Assembly (NCBI GenBank): GCA_021234155.1
Contig: JAJEKV010000027.1
Location: forward strand, 10,242,716-10,306,715
From: Isoetes taiwanensis
Taxonomy: Eukaryota; Streptophyta; Lycopodiopsida; Isoetales; Isoetaceae
Length of the DNA: 64,000 nucleotides
Direction: 5' to 3'
Shown here: positions 1-9,660 of the stretch, in pieces
Layout of the letters: each line of letters begins with the position of its first letter
Position numbering within the stretch: position 1 is the stretch's first letter
The notes under the pieces: generated by a model
The model's database searches: none
Told to the model about the DNA's origin: nothing
Seen by the model: the letters and a program-made list of their open reading frames with translations, nothing else
Program-made: the position numbers and the translations under genes

Positions 1-1059
1 AGTCGCATCCGGATGTAAGATAAATCGGACTAAATCAAGGGTAATGGCAAGAAATCAGGTAAAGGGAGTGCAAACAGCTGCCCTCCTTGACTGTAAGTAT
101 GACCCCCCCACTTTTAGATCTAAGATCCTAGGAATTCCTTTTGCTATTAAGAGCAGCCCCTCTGACATCTGGGATGGCATAATTGAGAAGTTTCAGAGAA
201 AAGTTGATAGTCTTAATTCTAAGTACTTGTCTAAAAATGGTAGGGCCATCATAGCTAATTTTGTCATCACTTCTTCTCATGTTTATCAATCTTCTGTTAT
301 CCTTGCTCCCAAGAAAGTTTCTTCTAAGCTTCAGGGTATAATTGGGAGGTTTATCTCTGCGGGTCAGAACAAAAGACCATGGAAGAATGCTGCAAAAAAA
401 AGAAGGATGGTGGATTAGGTGTCATCAATATCGAGAAGCAGGGGATTGCACTCACAGCCAAGTATTTCTATAAAGCTGCCTATGGACTTATCAAGCATCC
501 TATCTCTATTATCATTCAGCACTATATAAATAAGTGCCACCCATTTTGATGGAGGCAAATTAAAATGCATCTCCCCCATTCCATTTATTTTCCTTTTACT
601 GTACCTAATTCTACTCTTGGTATTATGAAGAAATGGATCAAGGCCTGGAATCAAGTTAGAGATATGTATACATGGAAGGAAGGCCTGTCAATGGACCAGA
701 CCATTTTTTGGAACCCGGCTCTGATTACTAATAATGATAATCTGTGTTTAGCCTGTTACTTTCCAGATCAGGTCAAAAAATGGAGCTCTAAAGGCATTGT
801 TTATGTGCACAATACGTTTAATGATCAGGGGCTGATTCCCTTCGAAAATTCTCTCTTAGCTGATGAAGGAGAGGACTGCAAGTTCCTGTATAACAACATT
901 TGCATCACTTTGACTTATGGTATTTGGTCCACTGATGGTATAAATTGGAATCATAACGGATTGTTGACTTTTACAGTTAGGAAAGCTTACAGGCATCTGA
1001 TGAGAAATCAAGAAATTACCATTCATAGAAAGTGGCAAACAGACCAGGACAGATGCATC
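1..1059 (+). mobile_element. LINE (non-LTR retrotransposon), left part: end of RT domain up to the zinc-finger region
   Basis: Codes for the C-terminal half of a plant L1-like reverse transcriptase protein; the catalytic RT domain would lie left of the window. From 44 the reading shows the usual post-RT segment (LGIPFAIKSSPSDIWDGIIEKFQ, then a YLSKNGRAIIANFVITS-like stretch). After a +1 frameshift near 405-418 it continues with GGLGVINIEKQ, and after an in-frame TGA near 548 with WRQIKMHLPHSIYF and on to WQTDQDRCI at 1059. The protein resumes in the same frame at 16132 with the zinc-finger domain, so this is one LINE split by a 15-kb insertion. The frameshift and stop mean this copy is dead. 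LINE identity is secure from the order of segments; the exact clade is not resolved. Confidence 0.85.
1052..1059. repeat. Target-site duplication of hAT-like element, left copy
   Basis: GATGCATC, identical to 16124-16131. Eight base pairs is the usual hAT target duplication. The site is itself a palindrome. A single copy keeps the LINE reading frame open across the junction. Confidence 0.8.
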
Positions 1060-2122
1060 CAGGGATAGGTTCTGTACGTACAAAATTCAAATTCCTGACG
1101 TATAAAGTAAAAAAATACGTATTTTTTAATAAAATCCGTATTTAACGTATTTAAACCTCGCCGGCCGGAAAAAAAAATTTCGCGTACACGAAAACAACGT
1201 GAAAGCGTGCGAAAAATTTTCGCGTCTGCCAAACAAGATTGAAAACCGCGTCTGTGAACGCATTTTTTTTTTTTTTTTCGGCGTCGCTGAAACCTTCTCT
1301 TCGCGTGATATCGGCGTCTGTGAATTCAAATTTTTTTTTTTTTTTAAAATCCGTGAAAAAAAAAAAGAAAAAAAAATTGACTTTTCAGCTTTACAGGAAA
1401 ATGACTTTCCTGGTCTTCTCTATCCCCTCAATGATATGATCACCATTCTTAAAGGTTATTTACATATTTGAGTAGTCTTTTTTATTACATAGGGAGGGTA
1501 GGGCTGTTTGGTTCTTTGCGGTCCTACTCTCCCTTCAACGTTTTCAACTAATTTAGTTCGGTATGTTTATATTAGAACTATGTTCATGCACTGGCCCCCT
1601 GACCTACGGACGGAGGCAGGATTTTTTTATTAATATTATTACTACCATAATGATTATGGCACTTACTGGTTTATAAATAAACTGGATCATGATCTAACCC
1701 CTTGTTTTAGAACCTTTTGAACTTTCTAATGCTTCAAACCTTTATGGAATTTTACCTTTTAATTTTTTAACCCTATACTTTTATTTTATTATCTCTAGTT
1801 ATTAAGATTTTTTAGGGTTTTAGTCGTTACTGGACGATGTGGCAAACCCTGATTCTCAGACTTAGACATTTTTTCTTCAAGGCCGGAACGACAGTGATGT
1901 CCAGGTATGGATCTTGCCGTTTTCATCCAGGGTGTTTTCCGGATCACTGCCTTGCATGGCCCTGCGGGTTGCCCTCCAGCTTTACACCAAAAAGAGCTGA
2001 CGGTAGTAAGGTCTACCGGACCCTTATATCTATCTGGCCGGGTGTATTTTCATGATTTGCTGTCTTTGATCATCCATGTCTTAGCCTTAGGCGCTGCCAA
2101 AGCCTTTTGCTCTTTCCCATTT

Positions 2123-2377
2123 ATGGGAAGAAAGAAGGGTGATCTTAACTTCTCCACCAGAAAGAGGATTGAAGAGGAAAAGATGAAGAATGCCAAGAGG
2201 AAAAAGGTCTACGAATTCCATAGCTCTGTGGTTAGTTCTAAGAAGAGCAATGCTGCTGTGGTTAACAATAATGCTGCTGTGGTTAACAATAATGATGGCT
2301 CCAACACTTCTACTGCTCCAAATATGGTGTTACAGCAGAATATCCCGGATAACCTGAGCAAGTTCCTGAGAACCTGA
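2123..2377 (+). pseudogene. Penelope-like element exon-1 ORF, left copy (frameshifted)
   Basis: Starts MGRKKGDLNFSTRKRIEEEK, a lysine/arginine-rich, probably nuclear, N-terminus, followed by a short repeat (AAVVNNN twice). It matches the right copy at 8290 until near 2340, where a local change shifts the frame and ends the protein at FLRT. Lying in the upstream repeat, it is well placed to be the first exon of the transcript that includes the ORFs at 3744-7642. Function unknown. Confidence 0.45.
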
Positions 2378-2625
2378 ATATCCTGGCTGAAACTATGGTG
2401 CAACCTGCTGTTGTGAGCATAGCAGATCCATCCGTCCCAGCCCCTAGCATGGAAGGCTCTGCTCAAATTTGTATGGGGATCAACATTACAAATTCGAGTC
2501 TACCAACAAAGGTCCATTATCTGGTTTTTTTACTTATCTTGCTTATTTCTAACTTGCCTTCCTGTTACAAGAATATACAGATCTGTTAGTATTTGGTTTC
2601 TACACTCCTTTAATTTAATTTTCTT

Positions 2626-2630
2626 TCTTT

Positions 2631-2665
<35 letters not shown>

Positions 2666-2724
2666 AAAGCAAGTTTTTATATTAATAATAAGAATTAATA
2701 TATTAATAATATATTAATTTTCTT
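2626..2724 (-). mobile_element. Short retroposon-tail insertion with poly(T) (minus-strand LINE/SINE tail)
   Basis: Present only in the left repeat. A long T tract is followed by GAAAGCAAGTTTTTATATTA and an A/T-rich run. It is flanked by an ~11-bp direct duplication (TTAATTTTCTT) that is single in the right repeat. On the minus strand it reads as a 3' end plus poly(A), as expected for a severely 5'-truncated retroposon. Confidence 0.65.
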
Positions 2725-3743
2725 GTTACAAGAATGTACAGATCTGTTAGTAATTTGTCTCCACATTCCTTTAATTGTAACATTAAAGCAGTATGATGTC
2801 ATCTTAATGCTCTTTAGCCTGCTGGATTTGCAGCCTCTAAACAATTAGTGCATTAATGCACTTGGGAATAATGTAAACTAACCATAGATTTTATGTGTTA
2901 TTATTCCTGTAATTTGAATTTCTTTCTTATGTTTACCCTTATTACTGTTTGTTCATCAAGCAGAGTGAAGGGGATGACCTAGGAAATCCCACGACACCTG
3001 CTACCCATTTCATTGCGACCATACTAATGCTCGTTTTTTATTTGTTGGGTGCAGGTATCAGGATTTCCTACTCTTTGCATTGATGAGTGTTTCAAGAAAT
3101 CTACTTCTCAGTATTTTCTTTCATTTATTATGAAGATTAAGTTGTTAATTTTCTGGGATACAGTTGTTGCATAAACTGGTCTGTAAGTTTTTTGTTAAAC
3201 AGTTTACCTTTCATTACCAAACTTCTGTTGAGGTCTTTTGGTTTTAAAATGTTATACTGGTTCTGCGGGTGTCTACTCTAGCAGAATTATACTTTCAATA
3301 CATTCTCTTATCTTCTTATGCTGTTTTCATAGTCTTTATTATTGTGCAAAGTTAACAATATCTTTTACCTTGTATGTTTATTTCCTTTGTCATGAGGTTT
3401 ATTCCATCTTTACTATTTTGCTAGGATCTGATAATTGCTGTTATACTGATTTAATTTAATTATATTTTATCTTCAATGTACCATGGTATTAGGACTTTCT
3501 AATTAATTACCTTCCTTTGGCTTAGACGTATTTACACCTATACTTCTAAGACTGCCAATTGATGTCTATTCTTCTAATAAGAATTATAGATATTATAATC
3601 TTGTCTTTAGGACATGATTAAAAGGTGTTTTATTCTGTTCCCAGTTTTCAAGTTTTACTTGAGACCAAGGTTAGGTAATTTTCCTGGTGTAATCTTATTC
3701 TTGCTTATTACTTTCATTAACTTCTTCTGTTATTTGTAATCAG

Positions 3744-5357
3744 GATAGAGTTACTCTTCCTAATGAGGATACTATCTGCTGCTATTGGATCAAAGAATTA
3801 TTAGCACTGCAGTATGATAAATGTGGAGTGGATAGCCCTAATGTTGTTGTTCAAACTGTTCTGGCCTGCATTAAAAACGACCATATCCATGACTATATCA
3901 AGTTCAGGAAAACAAACCTGGTGGAGAAAAAATGGTCACCAGTCTCATGCTTGGGCTTCAATGGTTGGTTTAAAACCTTCCACCTCATAAAGAAAACCAA
4001 CTATGACTATGAGAAATCCAAGACTATTCTCGTTTCTCTTTATAAAGATATGGCCAGCATCCTGTTTTCCAGAACTTGCCATGAGGATGAAACTGGCAAA
4101 AGATTCATGATTGGCCTCACTGCCATGGAGAAGGCAAATGAAATCAAGTATCTTACCTTCGATACTGAGGAAGTAAAAGTACAAGAGGAATCACAAGAAT
4201 GTCTCTTCACTGATAATGATCTTTCTGAGGCAGATCTGTTAAGCTGTGGTGAAACAAAGATTTTGGACAGGGAAAACGATTATTTTCCTAACCAGCTCAA
4301 TAAAATGGATGACAGGGTTCCAAATCTCACTTTGGCTAATTCGGCCTGTTTTCCTATCATTACTGAACATGCGGTGGAGTGTCTTTCTGCTGCTTATGAT
4401 CATGCTCTATGGAAGAGTCAGAATTTTGGAGCACTGGCCCCAATTGACCTTGAAACTTGGAAGGCCCTTGCTGGTATTTCAGAGGCTGATATCAACACTG
4501 CTAAGATCAAGGCCCTCAAACTAGAAAAGTACTTTATTATGGAAAAAGTGGAGGTACCTTTTGATATTACATTTTTTGAACAAACTTGTATTAAGAATAC
4601 TGGTCTTTTTATCAGTCAAAAGGGTAACATGGCTTACCCAAATGAAGATAGAGGTGACTTTTACTTAAAAAGGGTTTGGAGAACCCACTGTCCGTACTTC
4701 AAATGTAAGTGCGAGAAGAAGAAAAAAGATAAGAAGTATGACAAGAAAAATGATTGCCCTAGTGGTATTATTTGGTTTGATCAGGGGATCTGGTACCTTC
4801 TCAATCATATGGATGACATTTACCCAGGAACTACTCCAATGGCAAAAATGGTAATAATGTCCAAACTCTTAAACAAGACTATGAAATCTGCTGTGTTATC
4901 TTATATCTCCTATCTTGAGGTCAGAAAGGTTATGTTGGACATGGCCATGGTATTTGCTGAAAAGCCTGATTCTAACCTCAAATTGATGTTTGGAAACAAT
5001 AAACTTTCTGAAATTGCTGAAAAGTCTGTGAGACCCATTTCTTTTCTTAAGAATCTGCCTACCAATAGCAGACCCTCTTACTCTGTCCCCAGCAAACCTC
5101 TTTCTTCCAATAGCTGGAAACCTGCTGTAGCTCAATTCACTCCAAGAATGCCACCCAGGGTCACTGTTGATCCAAGAGCTGCTTCTCCAATGGTTGGTTG
5201 CAACTATGAACAGAAATCTAATGTTAGCACCAATCATGGCAATATAGAACAATCTATTGTCAATTTGGATGACTACTCGGTCACTAAAGGAGGGAACAAA
5301 GTCATTTCTCTGGAAGACTGCTCGCAGGTTCAACTTTCTTATACCGAGGAAACTTAG
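3744..5357 (+). CDS. Unknown protein of the Penelope-like element (ORF upstream of RT)
   Basis: Open from a splice acceptor at 3743 to a TAG at 5355-5357, about 537 residues. The first residues read DRVTLPNEDTICCYWIKELL. A Cys/His-Lys cluster (HCPYFKCKCEKKKKDKK, ~residues 320-340) could bind zinc or nucleic acid. The C-terminal 120 residues are Ser/Pro/Asn-rich and probably disordered. The stop overlaps a good donor site (TAGTAAGTT), so splicing into the RT exon at ~5600 is possible. No catalytic domain is recognised. The WIKELLALQYDK segment has a diverged counterpart in the second element at about 12510, which suggests it is under constraint in this family. Confidence 0.55.
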   Translation, partial: DRVTLPNEDTICCYWIKELLALQYDKCGVDSPNVVVQTVLACIKNDHIHDYIKFRKTNLVEKKWSPVSCLGFNGWFKTFHLIKKTNYDYEKSKTILVSLYKDMASILFSRTCHEDETGKRFMIGLTAMEKANEIKYLTFDTEEVKVQEESQECLFTDNDLSEADLLSCGETKILDRENDYFPNQLNKMDDRVPNLTLANSACFPIITEHAVECLSAAYDHALWKSQNFGALAPIDLETWKALAGISEADINTAKIKALKLEKYFIMEKVEVPFDITFFEQTCIKNTGLFISQKGNMAYPNEDRGDFYLKRVWRTHCPYFKCKCEKKKKDKKYDKKNDCPSGIIWFDQGIWYLLNHMDDIYPGTTPMAKMVIMSKLLNKTMKSAVLSYISYLEVRKVMLDMAMVFAEKPDSNLKLMFGNNKLSEIAEKSVRPISFLKNLPTNSRPSYSVPSKPLSSNSWKPAVAQFTPRMPPRVTVDPRAASPMVGCNYEQKSNVSTNHGNIEQSIVNLDDYSVTKGGNKVISLEDCSQVQLSYTEET

Positions 5358-5601
5358 TAAGTTCTCATGTTCTTTTCTTGTATACAAATTCTTTTGTATG
5401 CTTTTTTTACTCTTTAATACTTATGCTCTGCAATATGAGCTTATCTACATGATCTTACAAAATCTTATAACTGGTTACGTTAAGCCAGTTTTTTCAAATC
5501 TTGAATCAACTGTATCCCTTATTAAGGTTTTAGTTAAGATTTATGTCTCCTTTGTTTACTAACTTCTGTTAGTTATGTAGGAACCTTCTTCCATTTCCAG
5601 G

Positions 5602-7642
5602 ATTATCTCTAGGGATTGTAATCGCAAAAAACATTTGGTTACCTCCAAACCGAAAGATGATTCTAAAATTGTTCACCTTACATTTCTGTCCAAAATGATG
5701 GATAGATTTAATATCAAAGCCATCTTTTCCAATGTGTTATCTGAGGTACTCCAGCAAAGAGGTACAGACCTTGTTAACAATACCATTTTTTCATGGAGGT
5801 ACATTGAACAGATTCGGCAGAAAGTTTATATGCCATCTTTAGTCTTTTCTACTGGCATAATAGGGAAATGTCCTTGCAATAACCCTAATCTGAGCAAGTT
5901 TGTGGACCCTTTAATTGGGCATATTCGTTCTACAGACTTAAGCATCATCCACTCTCCTAAGTTAAGAAAGGCCTTTGCCAATGGCCTCAATCATATCCCG
6001 GATGATCCTTTCAATATACAAAATTTCATGGAGGAATGCATTAAACTCTGTCAACAATTCTTCCAGGTACATCACTTTGATCTGCTAGATGTTTCAGATG
6101 TTGACAAGGACAACATTATGGATTTAGTTCTAAGATTTTGCCATTTTGAAATGGTGCATTATAAAAGAAATCTACCCTCCAAGAGATTCCTCTGGAAAGA
6201 CTTGGAGGTCATGAAAAATCTGAACTGGCTTGTCCAGAATCTTTATATTTCCAGGCTTGATAAAGCCAATAATAATGCCTCCTTTATATGCCAGAGACAT
6301 ATAAAGGAGATGGCCTTAAACAGGCAGTTCAGATTTTGAGAAAGTCCGCTGCTCAGTTGAAACAGTTAAAGGACAGTGCCGTGCAGATATACAAAAGTAC
6401 AACTGTGGCTACAGTTCTGACAGATTACCCTACCTTATGGCTATCTATAAAGCACATAAGCAGGAGTACAGGTGGTTGACAAATGCGCACAATACCATTT
6501 ACTCAGATATCTCTGAAATAATTACCTCTATTCTAAATGACTTCATAGAAGTTTGGCCGAATATATGCCATAGGCAGACTGCTGAAATCAGACTGTGGGT
6601 TAAAAATGTGAATGCATGTTGGCTTATAAACTCTTCCATTGATGTCATTCTCAACTTACCCCTTAAAATTCATGATGTCTTTGCTGCTGACATCATGAAA
6701 TGCTATGAGAACATACCGTTGGATGGTGAAGACGGGATTGTGAATATCATTAATGAAATTGCTGATCTTGTTTGGGATTACAGAATGGAAGTTGAGCAGA
6801 AATTTCACCTCATGATCAACTCTAAAACAGGGTTGGTTAAAGTTAAATGGTTCAAGACCTTAAAGGATGAACTATTAAATGCTGGATGGAGATGTCTGGA
6901 TAGAAGTGAATTCAAGACTATTAATGCCTGGCTATTAAGCAACTGTTTTTTGCAATGTGGCTCAGAGATACGGAGACAATGTAGGGGTATACCTATGGGT
7001 TTTGCATCTAGCCCTGCATGGTGCAATCTGTACCTAGCCAGATATGAACTCAGTTTCATTCTAAAACTTGCAAGAAATGGCAGATTTAAGGATATTGCAA
7101 AGTTTCAACATGCATCAAGATACATTGATGACTTGAATGTCATTAATGGAGGTGATTTACAGGAATTTTTCTCGCAGGATTCCATGTTTACTGTTTACAA
7201 CATGAAACACCTCTCCATCAAGGATGAAACTTCGTATTGCTACAATGGACTTTCCAAAACCGGCTTTAAAGTCAACTTCCTTAATCTTTCCATTATGGTT
7301 ACAGACCTAGAGAGAGGTATGTTTTCCATTACTAGATTTGATAAAAGATGCAAACTTCCCTTTGAGGTGTACAAATTCATCAAGGCTGATAGCTGTAGAC
7401 CATATGGACCTGCTTCCAAAGTCATCATCTCCCAGGTCCTACCTTATGCTTACGCTCATTCATGCCCATTTTCTGCTGCCAATGATTTTAAAGAGCTTAT
7501 TGACTCCTTTTGCCTTAATGGCTTTGGCAGAAAGGACCTGATTAAATATGTGTTTTCAGCTTTACAGGAAAATGACTTTCCTGGTCTTCTCTATCCCCTC
7601 AATGATATGATCACCATTCTTAAAGGTTATTTACATATTTGA
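5602..7642 (+). pseudogene. Penelope-like reverse transcriptase (two frameshifts)
   Basis: Encodes an RT of the Penelope-like type or a close relative. The N-terminal part (to 6339) has the CPCNNPNLSKFVDPLIGHI and ANNNASFICQRH blocks. The RT core (6437-7642) has the fingers/palm, with GIPMGFASSPAWCNLYLARYE near 6985, then RYIDDLNVINGG near 7118 carrying the catalytic YxDD aspartates, and DKRCKLPFEVYKFIKADS downstream. Two frameshifts, near 6310-6340 and 6400-6440, split the protein, so this copy is probably inactive although the catalytic motif is intact. The last codons (to TGA at 7640) are also present in the upstream repeat. The same domain order occurs in RT-like genes widespread in animals. 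I favour Penelope-like but cannot exclude a sister lineage. Confidence 0.65.
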
Positions 7643-9660
7643 GTAGTCTTTTTTATTACATAGGGAGGGTAGGGCCTGCTGGTTGCTGCAGGGTCCTACT
7701 CTCCTTGCTGCAACTAATTTAGTTCGGTATGTTTATATTAGAACTATGTTCATGCACTGGCCCCCTGACCTACGGACGGAGGCAGGATTTTTTTATTAAT
7801 ATTATTACTACCATAATGATTATGGCACTTACTGGTTTATAAATAAACTGGATCATGATCTAACCCCTTGTTTTAGAACCTTTTGAACTTTCTAATGCTT
7901 CAAACCTTTATGGAATTTTACCTTTTAATTTTTTAACCCTATACTTTTATTTTATTATCTCTAGTTATTAAGATTTTTTAGGGTTTTAGTCGTTACTGGA
8001 CGATGTGGCAAACCCTGATTCTCAGACTTAGACATTTTTTCTTCAAGGCCGGAACGACAGTGATGTCCAGGTATGGATCTTGCCGTTTTCATCCAGGGTG
8101 TTTTCCGGATCACTGCCTTGCATGGCCCTGCGGGTTGCCCTCCAGCTTTACACCAAAAAGAGCTGACGGTAGTAAGGTCTACCGGACCCTTATATCTATC
8201 TGGCCGGGTGTATTTTCATGATTTGCTGTCTTTGATCACCCCATGTCTTAGCCTTAGGCGCTGCCAAAGCCTTTTGCTCTTTCCCATTTATGGGAAGAAA
8301 GAAGGGTGATCTTAACTTCTCCACCAGAAAGAGGATTGAAGAGGAAAAGATGAAGAATGCCAAGAGGAAAAAGGTCTACGAATTCCATAGCTCTGTGGTT
8401 AGTTCTAAGAAGAGCAATGCTGCTGTGGTTAACAATAATGCTGCTGTGGTTAACAATAATGATGGCTCCAACACTTCTACTGCTCCAAATATGGTGTTAC
8501 AGCAGAATATCCTTACTTCTGAGCAAGTTCCTGAGAACCTGAATATCCTGGCTGAAACTATGGTGCAACCTGCTGTTGTGAGCATAGCAGATCCATCCGT
8601 CCCAGCCCCTAGCATGGAAGGCTCTGCTCAAATTTGTATGGGGATCAACATTACAAATTCGAGTCTACCAACAAAGGTCCATTATCTGGTTTTTTTACTT
8701 ATCTTGCTTATTTCTAACTTGCCTTCCTGTTACAAGAATATACAGATCTGTTAGTATTTGGTTTCTACACTCCTTTAATTTAATTTTCTTGTTACAAGAA
8801 TGTACAGATCTGTTAGTAATTTGTCTCCACATTCCTTTAATTGTAACATTAAAGCAGTATGATGTCATCTTAATGCTCTTTAGCCTGCTGGATTAGCAGC
8901 CTCTAAACAATTAGTGCATTAATGCACTTGGGAATAATGTAAACTAACCATAGATTTTATGTGTTATTATTCCTGTAATTTGAATTTCTTTCTTATGTTT
9001 ACCCTTATTACTGTTTGTTCATCAAGCAGAGTGAAGGGGATGACCTAGGAAATCCCACGACACCTGCTACCCATTTCATTGCGACCATACTAATGCTCGT
9101 TTTTTATTTGTTGGGTGCAGGTATCAGGATTTCCTACTCTTTGCATTGATGAGTGTTTCAAGAAATCTACTTCTCAGTATTTTCTTTCATTTATTATGAA
9201 GATTAAGTTGTTAATTTTCTGGGATACAGTTGTTGCATAAACTGGTCTGTAAGTTTTTTGTTAAACAGTTTACCTTTCATTACCAAACTTCTGTTGAGGT
9301 CTTTTGGTTTTAAAATGTTATAATCGGTTCATGGGTGTCTACTCTAGCAGAATTATACTTTCAATACATTCTCTTATCTTCTTATGTTGTTTTCATAGTC
9401 TTTATTATTGTGCAAAGTTAACAATATCTTTTACCTTGTATGTTTATTTCCTTTGTCATGAGGTTTATTCCATCTTTACTATTTTGCTAGGATCTGATAA
9501 TTGCTGTTATACTGATTTAATTTAATTATATTTTATCTTCAATGTTCCTTTGGCTTAGACGTATTTACACCTATACTTCTAAGACTGCCAATTGATGTCT
9601 ATTCTTCTAATAAGAATTATAGATATTATAATCTTGTCTTTAGGACATGATTAAAAGGTT
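7554..9660 (+). repeat. Penelope-like element, downstream direct repeat (pseudo-LTR / 3' region)
   Basis: Right partner of 1381-3627. It includes the last RT codons, a two-hairpin module (7662-7796), the exon-1 ORF (8290-8754) and a second probable exon after TTGGGTGCAG at ~9120. It ends at GATTAAAAGG followed by a T run. The high identity between the copies points to recent duplication. Confidence 0.75.
8290..8754 (+). CDS. Penelope-like element exon-1 ORF, right copy
   Basis: 154 codons beginning MGRKKGDLNFSTRKRIEEEK. The basic N-terminus is followed by AAVVNNNAAVVNNN and a region rich in Pro, Val and Ser. A possible donor site (AAAGGTCCAT near 8675) would splice it before the hydrophobic tail, which I consider intron translation. 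It lies downstream of the RT here, but in a tandem array it would head the next unit. No known domain. Confidence 0.4.
   Translation: MGRKKGDLNFSTRKRIEEEKMKNAKRKKVYEFHSSVVSSKKSNAAVVNNNAAVVNNNDGSNTSTAPNMVLQQNILTSEQVPENLNILAETMVQPAVVSIADPSVPAPSMEGSAQICMGINITNSSLPTKVHYLVFLLILLISNLPSCYKNIQIC

Larger units (their letters stand above)
1381..3627 (+). repeat. Penelope-like element, upstream direct repeat (5'-truncated copy, pseudo-LTR)
   Basis: Nearly identical to 7554-9660. It starts inside the last ~30 codons of the RT gene (FSALQENDFPGLLYPLNDM is encoded at ~1384-1440) and runs through the 3' region to GATTAAAAGG. A second unit follows at once. This partial tandem layout, in which a 5'-truncated copy supplies the upstream repeat, is typical of Penelope-like elements. 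Differences from the right copy include a 99-bp insertion at 2626-2724, about 36 extra bases near 3475-3510, and a small change near 2340 that breaks the exon-1 reading frame. Confidence 0.75.
3628..9660 (+). mobile_element. Penelope-like retroelement, main copy (introns retained)
   Basis: Unit of about 6 kb: a 5' segment, an exon coding a ~530-residue unknown protein (3744-5355), a short intron, an RT gene (about 5600-7642) and a ~2-kb 3' repeat (7554-9660). With the partial copy at 1381 the tandem period is about 6.17 kb. Exons are bounded by plausible splice sites (TAATCAG at 3743; GTAAGTT at 5356). Retention of introns and tandem pseudo-LTRs are known traits of Penelope-like elements. Assignment rests on this architecture and on an RT with GIPMG...SP and RYIDD motifs. 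No GIY-YIG endonuclease domain is visible inside this unit. Confidence 0.65.

Noticed and set aside
1060-1380. Autonomous hAT transposase near the element ends
   Set aside because: Neither end region nor the interior shows a BED finger, a DDE core or the hAT dimerisation motif.
1837-2055. 72-codon ORF (and its twin at 8003-8221)
   Set aside because: It overlaps other frames in the retroelement repeat, has no domain, and lies in a probable untranslated or promoter part.
3079-3103. Possible hammerhead ribozyme core (TTGATGA...GAAA) in the Penelope-like repeat, also near 9150
   Set aside because: Penelope-like elements often carry hammerheads, but the first core base is wrong and stem II would have only two pairs. 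A covariance-model search would decide.
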